Shown: positions 1 through 10,480, counted from the stretch's first letter. The stretch: 64,000 nt of DNA from Phytophthora hibernalis (GCA_012656075.1 JAAKBF010000083.1:124001-188000), one strand, 5' to 3'. Notes: generated by a model not told the origin, from the sequence alone. A program made the numbers and translations.

Positions 1-1
1 C

Positions 2-103
2 AAGCTGAGAAAGAAGGACATTGTGCAGCTGCAAGCGGGCGGCACGTGCTTGAGCGCGCACAGCACGGTGGAAGCCAAGAAGTACCGACCCACCATGACA
101 TAA
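2..103 (+). CDS. C-terminal end of a NOSIP-like protein (partial)
   Basis: The window opens inside a reading frame of 33 codons that ends at the TAA at 101-103. The peptide contains KKDIVQLQAGGT and ends KKYRPTMT. This resembles the extreme C-terminus of nitric-oxide-synthase-interacting protein (NOSIP), where a D-I-x-x-L-Q-x-G-G-T segment is followed by an E-A-x-K-x-R-P-x-M tail. NOSIP is a U-box-type E3 ligase and spliceosome-associated protein in other eukaryotes. Only the tail is visible, so the U-box cannot be checked, and the assignment rests on this short match. Confidence 0.6.
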   Translation, partial: KLRKKDIVQLQAGGTCLSAHSTVEAKKYRPTMT

Positions 104-212
104 GAGGAAGCGGAGGGTGATAGACTTCAATTGTTGGGTAGTTTATTTTGCTTTGCATGGGGACTAGTGTACATCTTGACGGTATTCACAACACTTACTC
201 TTACTTGGGATG

Positions 213-356
213 TCACTGGAAGTGGATGCCCTCTCCGATGACATCGAGCATGCGCTTCTTGTACTGCTTCCTCTTCTTGTCCCACATTGTGCGCGTGAGC
301 GGCACGTTGTGGCCCGACACGCGGCTGGACACGAGGTTTATCTTGCGCAGCGCGAC
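213..356 (-). pseudogene. C-terminal fragment resembling HOP2/TBPIP (meiotic pairing protein)
   Basis: A minus-strand frame of about 47 codons is open from 356 to a TGA at 213-215 and ends with a basic stretch, TMWDKKRKQYKKRMLDVIGEG. W-x-K-R-K-x plus D-x-I-x-E-G is the pattern at the C-terminus of HOP2/PSMC3IP proteins. An in-frame stop lies just upstream, and the rest of the gene would have to overlap the MA3 gene on the other strand. It is therefore either a terminal exon or, more likely, a remnant. This is a weak family call from one motif. Confidence 0.3.
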
Positions 357-1130
357 TCATGCTGAAGAGCTGCTTGTGGGGGTCTACGAGCGTGGTACAC
401 TGGATGCTAACTCGACCTACGCCGCACTGATGAACGTGATGGAGTTCCTCGAAGACATGCGCATGGATTTTCCTCTAATCCACCAGTACTCGGCGCTGAT
501 CTTCGGCCGCTTTGTCGCTGCGGGCTGCTTCGGCTTGCATTGTGTGGAGTGCAAACTTACATCCTTGGTCTTCTCTGAGGTTTTGTCCGTGGTGGAAGTG
601 GAACGCGACGAGAGGACGATGATCCGGATGCTCACGGATGAGGAGCTTACCCCGGAAAGTGTGCTGCCGGCAGCAATGAGGGCAAATGAGGCTGACGTGG
701 CATCATATCTTCGCGAAAATGGCATCGAAGACTTTTTTGGCGGTGGCGACAGCGACGAAGAGGACGCGCTGGACCCGGAGATGTGCAGCACTGTGGAGGA
801 GTACCTTTTGGTCAAGGACTTCAACAAGGTGGTGCAGTGCATCAAGGATTTCGAAGCCGATGGGAGCATTTTGTTCACATCCCGCTGGCGGCATTTTGTT
901 CACATCGCGCTGGCATTTAGCCTCGAGGCGAAGCAGTCTGTGCGCACCGACGTGACTGGTCTGTTGGTCCAGCTTTTCACCGCGGAGAACGTATCTCCGA
1001 TGACATTGCGGCCGCGATCGAGTCCATTCCAGACGACTATGACGATCTGCGCGTGGACATTCCTCAGCTCGCTGTCAACTTGAGCGAGCTCTGGACGCCG
1101 TTGTTCGCCAAGCAGGTCCTCTCGGTTTAG
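340..1130 (+). pseudogene. MA3-domain protein fragment (eIF4G/PDCD4-type), N-terminally incomplete and frameshifted
   Basis: Two MA3-like helical modules are readable. The first (about 410-560) contains FPLIHQYSALIFGRFVAAG. The second (about 790-1110) starts VEEYLLVKDFNKVVQCIKDF and ends SELWTPLFAKQVLSV before the TAG at 1128. MA3 domains bind the helicase eIF4A in eIF4G and PDCD4. The frame shifts once near 985, where one base appears to be missing. No convincing start or upstream domain (MIF4G) lies between the NOSIP end at 103 and this region, so the 5' part is missing or in unrecognised exons. A 22-23 bp direct duplication at 868-912 inserts extra residues into the second module. A W2 domain is absent. 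Whether it is eIF4G or PDCD4 cannot be settled. Confidence 0.55.
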
Positions 1131-1599
1131 TGGCTGAGTGAAGCTTGCTTGCACCTGGTTGAAAATGCCCGCGCGGATGATATACTCGACGCGCGGACTC
1201 CGGTTTCGAGGCGAGTGACGACCAAGAAACCCTTGTGATTTGGTGGAAAAATCAGTCGGACGTGGACGCGTGTGTCAACTAGTGTCTCCTTTTATACTGA
1301 CGCTCCTGCTTGTTGTACGACCACCAGAATGGGCGGACCGTCACCCTGGCGGTCGTGAGCAACAAGCTGTACCCGCGCTGTCCGTACTCGGGGCGCATGA
1401 CGCCCGTGGCTATTGTGGCCGCCTTCGCCTACTTTGGCATGAATCAGCAGCTTCCCTGCCCCACGGTCTGTAGGCGCGTCGAATCTTCCGGACTGGGCAA
1501 AAACGAAAAATACATAGAATTGGTGTAGCAAGTGAAATGTGTATTATGGAGAAACTTACCTCTAGCGACGTGATCGTTACAGGCTTTGCAAACGCGATT
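1131..1599. other. No recognisable gene
   Basis: A 70-codon plus-strand frame (1310-1528) has no ATG near its start and no family I recognise. Nothing else stands out. The right part merges with the acidic tail of the minus-strand MULE. Confidence 0.4.
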
Positions 1600-3863
1600 C
1601 CAGCGCGCGTCTTGTAGGCTTCCGCCGTCGACTTGACCGACGCGCAAGATCCGATGTGTGCCTTGCCTCGGTCACCTCTAGACCTGTTCCCCGGTTCCTG
1701 GTACCTGGTCCAATGCGTCATCCGGGAATCCTCATCTACCAAGTAAGACTGCGCTTGAGACTCTCCCTCTCGCGACGCAAAATTTAAAGTGGAAGCGACA
1801 GAACTTGCTGGGCTTGTCGGTGGAGGCGTAATGTCGTAGTCGTGCCTATAGAGATCTTCTGCATCTTCTATGACAGCTCCGGATGCTGGCGTCGGCTCTG
1901 AATCCACGACATCAGATTCAGATGGTGTGTCATCTTAATCTTCGGCAGCATGAACATGCCGTGTGTTCATACTAATACCGGGACAGGCGACACCAGCTTG
2001 GATACACGCGCAAATGATGTAGCAGCACAGTCCATGCTTGCGGCTGTACGGACGCGAGCACGATTTGCTCCTTGTGTCCACGATCCAACCTCCAGCGGGC
2101 ATGCCCTTGACCTGCATGCGGCGTCCGTTTACAGAACGCACATTGTGAGCCACGAGTTTCTTTTCAGCTGCCGTGAGCTGCAGTGGCTTGTGATTGACTC
2201 TGTAGAAATCGGCTGCAACCAATTCGACAGCAGGAAGCTGATGAACCGAACAGCATCCCCGGCTATACTGAAGCCGGTACAGACTCGTCAATCGCTCGGA
2301 GGCAGTAGCCACGAAGAAGAATACAGCGTCGCGATTCAAAACGCGAGCCGCTCCCGTTAAGATTTCATAGCAGCTCGTTGGGGGTAGCCGGGCCACCGGG
2401 GCACTGGATCTTTAAAATTTTGTGGTACTACTCGAGCGGGTTGTTGGTTGCTGCATACCCGCTCGGCGTACGAAAAGCTTGCCAGCGGTTAAACCGATAA
2501 TTTGTTATCCACATCTTAGTGATATGGGCGGTTAACTTCCTCGCCGAAGAGCCTTGGCTATAAGTTTGCCATTTCGTAAGGACTTGGTCTTTCACATCAG
2601 AAAATTCATCTTCACTAGCGTAATGCATGTCATATATGTCAGTAAATATGTCGGCTAAATTGTCGTGAGGAACTTTCATCGATTGAGAGTGCTTCCGCAC
2701 GTTTTGAGTAATATGAAACCAGCACATAGGCACCACCGAGCGCGGCAATTCCGTCACAGAGGGATTGAATTGTGCCTTGTCCGCATCCATCATCATAAAT
2801 TGTGGTGAAAATTCAACCCCACACGCATCCATGCAATCACGCCTAAGGTAGCGGATGCACCAGACGACATTGATGGCTCTCTTTTGCGATGTACAGTAAT
2901 ACACTAGCGGAAAAGAATGGCCAGCACGATCGGAATATCCAAACGCAAGTACGACAAAGCCATTGATAACCATGCTGTGCGTACTATCCACATGAAGGAT
3001 CGTGGTGCTATCGGGTCGGCTCTGCACAGCAACATAATCTCGGACTAGTCTTAAACAGGTCATGCCGACTCGCAGCGGATAGGCCGAGGATCCATCACCG
3101 AGATGGGAAACCAAATCACCCAATTGATCTGGTGTCGCACAAAATCACCATCTCTGTGTCGGAATGCGACGCAACGTCGATCTGATCATAGAGTCGACCG
3201 TCGCACAAAGCAATCAGCGGTGCCATGGAATCCTTGGGATTTCTGCGTCGAAAATTCTTGACGAAATCCGCCACTTGGGTGGGCTTGGGCGCAGGACCAG
3301 CCATGGATTGCTCGTCGACAAACACACACAAGAGGGTGTACAGCCTTGCAGCAGTAGTTTCTCACCACCACTCAGACTGTTAAGAATATAGTCCTTCATT
3401 TCTTGTGTCAATTGTCGTTCCACTGGAGTTGGGGGTCGTTTACGTCCATCACATGATCGCCTTGCTGGAACACTTCACACGTATTTGACGACAGGCATAA
3501 CTTGAACTTGTAGCGGCAAGGGCAGGGCGGAGGCGGCTCAGAAAATCCAAGGTTGAGACTTTTTGCAGCGCTTGGAGCGACAAGGGACCATCTGGGACCG
3601 CATTGTGTGCGAACAGCGATGCAGATCGTAGTCACGGTCGTGCAAATGGTTAATAGTACAGCCAACTTGATTACTTTTACCTACAGCGTGTGTAGGCATC
3701 GATGTCCTGAACTCTGCCAAGGTATCGGGGTCGTAGATCGCCAAATCTGTGTCCATGTTAGACCCTGACGTGATAAAATGGCGTCCTCGGCACCGCTATC
3801 TGGGTCGCCGAGCTCCAGTATTCCATCGGAATCGCCGTCGTGGGTATCACTGCATGAAGACAT
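1600..3863 (-). mobile_element. Decayed Mutator-like element (MULE) transposase
   Basis: Several minus-strand frames read in order as one transposase. An acidic N-terminus starts at 3863 (MSSCSDTHDGDSDG). It is followed by linker pieces (3750-3120) and the MULE catalytic domain (3123-2428) with HVDSTH, MMMDADKAQF and MCWFHITQNV. The motif ATNNPLE follows just before a stop at 2428. A SWIM-type zinc finger lies at about 2080-2000, within a frame ending at 1935, and an acidic Ser/Pro tail follows (1934-1600). At least four frame changes and stops separate these parts. MULEs move by a DDE transposase that recognises long TIRs, but no clear TIR pair was found here. The FAR1/MULE identity is solid and the exact boundaries are not. 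Confidence 0.8.
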
Positions 3864-4441
3864 CTTGGGTTAGCGTAAGAGCAATCTTAGTTGGCCGAGT
3901 GTGATGAAAACTGCAGTGCTATCCTTCAAAAACTAAGTTTAACAAGTTGAAGTTCTATTTTGGTGGTCGTCCACTTTTGACTTGGTGGCTGTACACTTTT
4001 TGTTCAGGGTCGTGTCTATTTTTGCATGGGTGGTCCTGACCGTTCCTTGGGTGGAGCTACACTTTTCTATGGTGCGAACCACCTTATGTTTTGGTGCACC
4101 GAAGCCTCACTCGTTGCGCTGGGGCTGCCTCGCTTCATCGCAATCGCGGTTTTGGTGTAACCTTAGTGTGGTCGGCCTTCTAATTTATTACCTGTAGCAA
4201 TGCATAATCAGACCTTTGTATAAACTTTGAGAGTAAAAAGTTGCCCCAGTTAACCTGCCCCCGAATGAAACACCCCCTTAGCCTAATAATTAGGAATAGC
4301 AAGCGTAAAAAGGGAATGTGAGATGGAGATTCATTTTTTGTAAAAGCTATCCAAAATTTGGGTTTTTCAAAGGCTATCCAAAAATGGTTTTTCGAAAGAG
4401 TGGGATTTTGTTTAACCCAGTTTTCAGCTACGAAATTCCCA
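3864..4441. other. Intergenic, upstream of MED31
   Basis: Low-complexity T/G-rich DNA (3955-4080) with loosely repeated 'ttggtgg...cactttt' words, then AT-rich sequence leading to the MED31 start. No gene is seen. No good Inr/FPR motif is visible; the nearest candidate is the weak ATTCATTTTTTG at about 4328. Confidence 0.4.
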
Positions 4442-4897
4442 ATGAGCAGCGTTGAGGTGCCGTCGAACGACATCCGCTTCCAGATGGAGCTGGAGTTCAT
4501 CCAGTGCCTGGCCAGCCCCGCCTACCTCAACTGTCCGTGCGTCCTCTGCTCCCCATCGCCCTATATACCGTTCTCACCTCTGTATTTTGCAGTCCTCGCC
4601 ATCAACCGGTATTTCGAGAACCCCGCGTTCATGAACTACCTGCGGTATCTCAAGTACTGGAAGCTGCCGCAGTACGCCAAGTACATTGTGTATCCTCATT
4701 GTCTGGCTTTCCTGGACATGCTGGACGACGAGCGGTTCCGGCAGATGATTGCGCGCGAGGACTTTATGACGCTCGTGCACGGGCAGCAGTTCCACCACTG
4801 GCAGACGTTCCTCAACAACCGTTCGGAAGGAAAACCTGAGGACGCTGCACCAATTGCAGAAACCCCTGCAGCTACAACCACTGCAGAGACTAATTGA
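4442..4897 (+). CDS. MED31: Mediator complex subunit 31
   Basis: Subunit of the Mediator middle/head junction (SOH1), which bridges transcription factors and RNA polymerase II. The conserved core is clear: RFQMELEFIQCLASPAYLN, NRYFENPAFMNYLRYLKYWK, YAKYIVYPHCLAFLDML and FRQMIAREDF...HHWQ. A 60-bp GT-AG intron at 4533-4592 interrupts the LN|FLAINRYF junction; exons are 4442-4532 and 4593-4897, encoding about 131 residues. The ATG at 4442 is chosen because MED31 proteins begin close to the conserved block and upstream in-frame codons look like leader sequence. The C-terminus is a short Thr/Ala/Glu tail. The gene is intact and converges with the FTHFS gene (209 bp between stops). Confidence 0.93.
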   Translation: MSSVEVPSNDIRFQMELEFIQCLASPAYLNCPCVLCSPSPYIPFSPLYFAVLAINRYFENPAFMNYLRYLKYWKLPQYAKYIVYPHCLAFLDMLDDERFRQMIAREDFMTLVHGQQFHHWQTFLNNRSEGKPEDAAPIAETPAATTTAETN

Positions 4898-5105
4898 ACT
4901 GGTTTGAGGACAACAGCAACCGAACAATATATACCTCACGGAAAGAGCAGGCCGAGATGCACAGAACAGGTTCTATGACTCCAATGACAGAGTTAACGGG
5001 GTGACTCTAGCTACAAAAGCGCTCGCTGGACAGAGAGGAGAGGGGGCGTGCGCCAACGACACACCGCCCTTTGCTCGTCGTCGAACGCATTCGCTTGGTG
5101 TGGTC

Positions 5106-7532
5106 TTAGAACAGACCGATTACCTTGCCCGTCTTGGTGTCCAGGTCAACGTCGTAGAAGCCCGGGCGCGTGGGGAGGCCAGGCACCGTCATCATATTCC
5201 CGCAGAGCAAGTAGACGAAACCAGCTCCACGGACGCGCGAACGTCTCGCACAGTGACTGTGAAGCCGGTGGGCACGCCCTTGGCGGTCGGGTCCGTGCTC
5301 AAACTCAGGTGAGTCTTAGCGCAGCACACGGGCAGCTTTCCGTATCCCCGCTCCGAGTAGACTGCGAGCTTCTCCTTGGCTTCCTCGCTGAATTCAACGT
5401 TCCCAGCACCGTAAATCTCCTCTATTTAACAAAAAGAATAGGTCGGTCAGCCGTTAGATGCTTGCTCAATTGATAGCGAGGAGAGTGCAAGCACGACAGG
5501 TGGACAACTTACTGCAGATGACTTCGAACTTCTCGGTAATGCTGAAGTCCAACGGGTACAGGAACTTGAACGGACTGCCCTGAGCGCGCATCTTCTCGCA
5601 AGAAGTGACAACAGCACGGCCCAAGTCCTTCGCCCCCTTGCCGCCCTCAGCCCAATGGTTGCTCTCCACCGCAGCAGTGGCACCAGCCTCCATCGCCTTC
5701 TGCTTCACAAGCTCGATCTCGCGAGGCGAGTCCGTAGCGAACACGTTCACAGCCACAACGACCGCTACACCAAACTTCTGGGCGTTGCGGATGTGGTGCT
5801 GCATGTTGGCACAACCACCGTCCAGCATTTCGAGATTTTCCTCCACGTACACCGGGTCGAGCTGGCCAAATCGTTAAATGCAAGAGAAAAGTAAGAAAAC
5901 TGTGGCAAACAAAGCATTGTCGACGGATGAGCCAACTTACAGGCTTGCCAGCGACCACGTTGGGACCGCCACCGTGCATTTTGAGAGCGCGGATTGTAGA
6001 AACAAGCACCACACACTGCGGTGTCAGTCCACTGGCACGACACTTGATGTTGAAAAACTTCTCCATGCCAATGTCAGCACCAAACCCGCACTCCGTCACC
6101 ACGAAGCCGTCTTCACCCGCAAGCTTCAGCGCAATCTGATCGGCGATGATGGACGAGTTACCGTGAGCAATGTTGGCGAACGGTCCAGCATGCACGAAGA
6201 CAGGAGTACCCTCCACCGTCTGCATAAGCGTAGGTAGGATGGCATCCTTCATTAGCACCGCCAAGGCACCACCGACTCCGAGGTCATCAGCCGTCACAGG
6301 CTCGCCGCCGCGGCTCATACCGATGACAATGCGGCCCAGACGCTCACGCATGTCCTCCAAGCTCGTAGTAAGTGCCAAGATGGCCATGACTTCGCTAGCC
6401 ACGGTGATGTCGAAGCCAGTCTGGCGGGTCTGGCCCTTCTCGGCAGGGCCAGCACCCACGACGACCTGCCGCAGGAAGCGATCGCACGTGTCCAACACGC
6501 GCTGCCACGTGATGGTGTCTGGGTCGATATCAAGACGCGCGAACTGGCTGATCTCCTCGTCCGTGAGATCGTCAGGAGACACCTTAGTGATCCCCAGCTT
6601 TTCGAGACGCTTGACCATGACCGGCGAAAAACGACGGGAGCCATCTTTCGCAGCCGGGCAAAGACGACGGAACAGCGCCTTGTCCGATTGCGCGTTCTCA
6701 TGGAACATCCGAGTATCAATGGCAGCAGCCAACTACAAACGCACCACAAACCATTAATTCAAGGTCCTACTGAAACAGAATACACGTTTAAAGCATCGGC
6801 TGCAAGCTTACCAGATTGTTGGCGGCAGTGATAGCGTGGATATCTCCCGTCAAGTGTCTGCAAAACGGCCATCAACACTCAAACGTCAGCAACTCCTTCT
6901 CTTTCAGCCAAACACGTAGCAGATCTCCCACTTACAGGTTGAACTCGTCCATGGGAATGACCTGAGCATAACCTCCACCAGCAGCGCCGCCCTTGACGCC
7001 AAACGTCGGGCCCTGTGAGGGCTGACGGATGCAGGCGAAAGCCTTCTTGTCGAGGTGGGCGCCCAGCGCCTGGCACAACCTGGTTAACAAGGACCGCAAC
7101 AAAAACACGGACACCCCATTAATTTCTCAACGTCCATCCACCCAGAGCTCTGTAGATCCTGCAGTTTACCCGATCGTAGTGGTGCTCTTGCCCTCACCCA
7201 GAGGTGTAGGAGTGATACCCGTGACCACGACGTAGTTGCCGTTCGGCTGGTCCTTGAGACGGTCGCGCACCCCAGCGAGATCTTGGCCTTGGTCGATCCG
7301 TACGGCACCACCTCCTCCGGCAGCTGCAGCAGCAATAGCAACAACAAAACAGCATAACTCCGTGTCAATACAGTGCTCAGCAATATTAATAGCATCTTTC
7401 AGTATCATTGACACATACGATTCCGGCGGCCTGGGCAATGTCGGTGATGGGCAGCGGCGCGATGGCGTCGCTGATATCGATGTCGGATGGCACAGGCTTC
7501 AGGAGCTGCTCGGGCTGGAGCTGGCGAGACAT
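5106..7532 (-). CDS. Formate-tetrahydrofolate ligase (monofunctional 10-formyl-THF synthetase), seven exons
   Basis: Catalyses ATP-dependent formation of 10-formyl-THF from formate and THF in one-carbon metabolism. Exons (minus strand): 7419-7532, 7170-7323, 6936-7079, 6812-6857, 5941-6732, 5513-5861 and 5106-5421. The six introns are 78-95 bp with GT-AG ends. Family signatures include ITPTPLGEGKSTTTIG (nucleotide loop), RQPSQGPTFGVKGGAAGGG, HLTGDIHAITAANNLLAA, FDITVASEVMAILAL and PGLPTRPGFYD. Two one-base losses break the frame, in the C-run 7270-7273 and near 5227. Allowing for them gives exactly 639 codons, the usual length of plant/bacterial-type monofunctional enzymes, and no dehydrogenase/cyclohydrolase domain is present. 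The frame is also open upstream to an ATG at 7700 with a basic Ser/Thr-rich leader, a possible mitochondrial presequence. 7532 is the conservative start. Confidence 0.93.
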
Positions 7533-7829
7533 CGTCGCAGAGAGGGAGGGATTGGGGCAGGTCTTGCTAGTCGTTGGTATTGAGTCTATTGAGAACTGGC
7601 GGTGAGCTTGTCGTGGCCATGGAAGTGACGTGGTGGGCAGCCAATGAAATGCGTCCAAGGAAACGGCTTGGATGCCGCGCTTGATTACACGAACTCTCAT
7701 CTTTGAAGAAACGCGCGACCAGCACTATGGCTTTCAAAGCGACTGACAGTGGCGAGGTTAAAATGAACCAAGGTCAATGGTGACGGTTGTCGACGAAGGT
7801 ATACAGATCTTAGATGTTTTAGGAAAAGG
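7533..7829. other. Upstream region of FTHFS / downstream of tRNA-Sec
   Basis: Holds the possible alternative ATG of FTHFS (7700) and the 5' leader. No oomycete initiator motif was recognised. Confidence 0.35.
7824..7827 (-). terminator. Pol III T-run after tRNA-Sec
   Basis: Four T on the minus strand, two bases downstream of the discriminator of the tRNA-Sec gene; the expected RNA polymerase III stop. Confidence 0.75.
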
Positions 7830-7916
7830 CGCAGGCGAGGGAGAATCGAACTCCTGCCAAGCGAATGGCCTACAGATTTGAAGTCTGCACTCAGCACCAG
7901 CCAAGATCACGCCTGC
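7830..7916 (-). tRNA. Selenocysteine tRNA (anticodon UCA), eukaryotic 9/4 fold
   Basis: On the minus strand an 87-nt cloverleaf can be drawn by eye. The acceptor stem is 9 bp (GCAGGCGTG with CTCGCCTGC, one T-T mismatch). The D stem is 6 bp with a 4-nt loop (CTTGGC-TGGT-GCTGAG). The anticodon arm is CAGA-CTTCAAA-TCTG with anticodon TCA. A long variable arm is closed by GCCA/TGGC. The T stem is 4 bp (GGAG-TTCGATT-CTCC) and the discriminator is G at 7830. Nine acceptor pairs, four T pairs, a long D stem, 87 nt and a UCA anticodon are diagnostic of eukaryotic tRNA[Ser]Sec, which carries Sec to UGA codons that have a SECIS element. A TTTT run (7824-7827 on the plus strand as aaaa) directly follows as the Pol III terminator. 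No intron is present. Confidence 0.95.
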
Positions 7917-8416
7917 GACGGAAAATCGATCGAATGATCATACAGGTGCAATGCCAAGCGTCAAATGTGCTGTGAAGGTTGGAGCGAGATTTACAGGGAG
8001 AAATGCGGGGTTTGAGACTTTGTTGTATGCGTGCCAGCGAGGACGGTTGAATGTTGTGCCTCGCGTTGATGAATGCCTTCTGAGAGATGGCACGGGTGGG
8101 CGCCGCTGGAATGTGCGATGTCGTTAATTTGCTGATTTTGAAGGCAAGCTGCCGTCGATTGGTTTGGCGGACAGGAAGGTGGATGCCGCTCATGGGTGCC
8201 TCGCAGAACGGCTGTAACTTATAGGTATTAATATTGTGGAGAAATGCAAGAATGAACAATCAGCGCCTAAATGGGCTAGTGCTTGCCGAACTACTGTAAG
8301 CGTGGATAGTTGGGCATTGTTCGAGCTCTTGTGGAAGGAGATCCGGCAAGCGCTACGTGAATGTTCGCATTGATATCATCACATTTCTGCTGAGTATGGG
8401 CTGCCTGGCTTACATA

Positions 8417-8743
8417 TTGTCTAAGAATATTTGGAGTTGTGAAAGGTGGAGTGTCAATCGACATAGCGGACAGCAGCAAACTCATGCGTGCAACAATTCA
8501 TGGCCATGCCGTGATAGCAAACCAGCTACTCATGCGTGCAACAATTCATGGCCATGCCGTGATAGCAAACCAGCCATCAATTCATGTCAAACCAGCTACT
8601 CATGCGTGCAACAATTCATGGCCATGCCGTGATAGCAAACCAGCTATCACGGCATGGCCATGAATTGTTGCACGCATGAGTTGCTGCTGTCCGCTATGTC
8701 GATTGACACTCCACCTTTCACAACTCCAAATATTCTTAGACAA
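8417..8743. repeat. Foldback structure: ~100-bp inverted arms with internal tandem repeats
   Basis: The left arm (8417 to about 8527) reappears as a near-perfect reverse complement at about 8643-8743, including 'gtgaaaggtggagtgtcaa' and 'acatagcggacagcagcaa'. The unit 'ctcatgcgtgcaacaattcatggcc...gatagcaaaccag' (about 45 bp) occurs three times head-to-tail (about 8483-8528, 8529-8575, 8600-8643). The last copy faces the right arm across a 7-base loop (aaaccag), so a long hairpin could form. No protein is encoded. It may be a non-autonomous foldback element or an inverted duplication. Confidence 0.85.
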
Positions 8744-9502
8744 ATGGACCGATGATTAATTTGTCGGACAAAATGGTGTGGGATTTCTTGCTAGTGGGCT
8801 AGCACCACCGGAGAGGTGCTCCGTCCGTTTTGCGGCCTTACAACTTGCGAGTGCACCCGTTGGAAGTTTGGAAGTTCTTCCCATGTTGCTGTGATTGCAG
8901 TCCTCCTGAGGAACAGAAGGTCGATGAATTGGCAAACTATTGGCTTGGTAATTTGGAATTTTACACTCTTATGGATGGTACACTGTAACTGACTTGGCAG
9001 ATGATCAAAGTTGCACTAAAATAACGAGGGCAGCACGAAACATCATTGCAAACACAGCCACATGCATGTCGTTCGAGCACTTCTTGCGTCGATCAGCGAG
9101 ATTGACGAGACACACTGCTGGATTCCGTTGCCTCGCACAAAGACCACAACGATGTGGTAAGCGTACAAGTTTTGCTTTGAGAAAAGAGTTGACAAGCAAC
9201 GCTTCAACGACTGTACATGTTTAGCTTTTGATTGTCGACGATAGAATATAACTCATCCTCAGTGTGATGCAACCTCTATGACGGGAAATCACTTCGCTTC
9301 ATTGCATCAACCGGAAAGACGTTAGCCGTGCGTGAGACCAGGCTCTGCGACGAGGTTGGTGATAGTGAGGAGATTTCCTCTCGGTGAGTTTGACTGGGAA
9401 ATCGGGAGCACGTACCGGTGATGCAAGTCCCGGGAAATGGCATGTTCCAACGGACTGAACGCGAATCATGACTTTTCCCAACTCCCGTGCTCTCACGACC
9501 TC
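8744..9502. other. Intergenic, no gene seen
   Basis: Unique-looking sequence with only short random frames (the longest about 76 codons at 8994-9224, no recognisable product). Confidence 0.4.
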
Positions 9503-9517
9503 GCTCATTCGGATTTT
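9503..9517 (+). promoter_or_regulatory. Oomycete Inr-like core promoter
   Basis: GCTCATTCGGATTTT, close to the oomycete Inr+FPR consensus GCTCATTYYNCAWTTT. It lies about 53-67 bp upstream of the ATG at 9570, the usual spacing to the start codon. The FPR half is imperfect. Confidence 0.6.
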
Positions 9518-9569
9518 AGCGCTGCCCTGAACACTGCTCACGCTCGAACAGCCCGAGAATTCCGCCACC

Positions 9570-9943
9570 ATGATCAAGCGCTTTACCTTCCTAGTGCTAT
9601 TGGCGCTTGTCGCCATGCTGAGTTTCGTGCATGCTGACGACGCACCTGCGACCCCAGCCGAGGAGAAGCCCTAACGGAGCAGGCGCCGCCCGGTGTGACG
9701 GTCATCGGTGACAAGGAACCTGTGCCGGCGACCAAAGAGCAGTTGGAGCAGTGGATTCGAGGAGGAGGAGGCTTCATCCCGACTGGAGGCATCACGTACC
9801 GCTGGCGCTACACGTACCCGTACGCTGGAGGCTACCGTTACGGCTATCGCTACCCGATCGGCTACTGGAACACGTTCGGTCGCGGTATCTACGGTTCGAG
9901 CTGCTTGTTCGGCCGTCCGTTTGGAGGCTTCTACTACTGTTAA
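9570..9943 (+). CDS. Small secreted Gly/Tyr/Arg-rich protein (frame broken once)
   Basis: The ATG at 9570 sits in a good context (ccaccATGa). It starts a clear signal peptide (MIKRFTFLVLLALVAML, cleavage after SFVHA), an Ala/Pro/Glu spacer and then a TAA at 9672-9674 in a C-run. In the next frame the protein continues through a Pro/Thr/Glu segment, WIRGGGGFIPTGG, and a Tyr/Gly/Arg repeat region (YRYGYRYPIGYW), ending in CLFGRPFGGFYYC at 9943. One missing base accounts for the break, and the total of 125 codons then fits. The shape (signal peptide, short acidic spacer, Gly-Tyr-rich core, terminal Cys) suggests an extracellular or wall-associated protein. No RxLR motif and no known family. Confidence 0.65.
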
Positions 9944-10425
9944 GTGGCGTGAGCTTCTTGACTGCAGCCTGCCGCGAAAGACATGGCAAGGGAACCGTGT
10001 GCGAGGTTTGCAAGCGAAGGGTGAAGAGAGAGACGACGATAGTGAACGAGGAGGAGAGCTGCAGAAACTGAAGGCGCAGTAGCGCCAATGACATTTTTGA
10101 TGCGTTTGAGTAGCGTAGGAAGCAACAAGGTTGCAGTGTAAGTGGCAACCCGCAAATGAATGGCGAGTAAGTAAACAGATACTGGTTCAACATTCGTCTA
10201 CATGCACAGCGTGGCCATGATACGTCATCGCGTTGATGTGCAATCACGTTTCAGCCAATCAGACCTCTTTATCTTATCCATGCATCTTATCGTCCAATCC
10301 ATGACTAATTTACTTTTGTCACTCTCTGTAAAAACTACTTTTATCTTTTATCCAATCGCGTCGCATCCCGCCAAAATATCTCTTTTTGCCGCCAGCTTTT
10401 TGAAGATGCCTCCATCCTGCTGACC
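9944..10425. other. Intergenic
   Basis: 3' end of the secreted-protein gene and promoter region of the redox gene. Pyrimidine-rich (10240-10400). No further gene seen. Confidence 0.4.
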
Positions 10426-10433
10426 TCATTCCT
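10426..10433 (+). promoter_or_regulatory. Possible initiator (CTCATTCC) of the redox gene
   Basis: CTCATTCC matches the Inr half of the oomycete core promoter, 48-55 bp before the ATG at 10481. The FPR half is not evident. Confidence 0.45.
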
Positions 10434-10480
10434 ACATCAGCGCTCTCAAGCATACTCGAGTCTATTTAAACCCGCACACA

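Noticed and set aside
127..360. 77-codon minus ORF overlapping the MA3 gene start
   Set aside because: Wrong frame relative to the HOP2-like peptide and no family similarity; a shadow frame.
1310..1528. 72-codon plus ORF near a MULE end
   Set aside because: Starts with a non-ATG codon and matches no family I can name; left as unassigned sequence.
8483..8643. Regularly repeated 45-bp units resembling a CRISPR array
   Set aside because: Units are contiguous without unique spacers, part of a foldback structure, and the DNA is eukaryotic.
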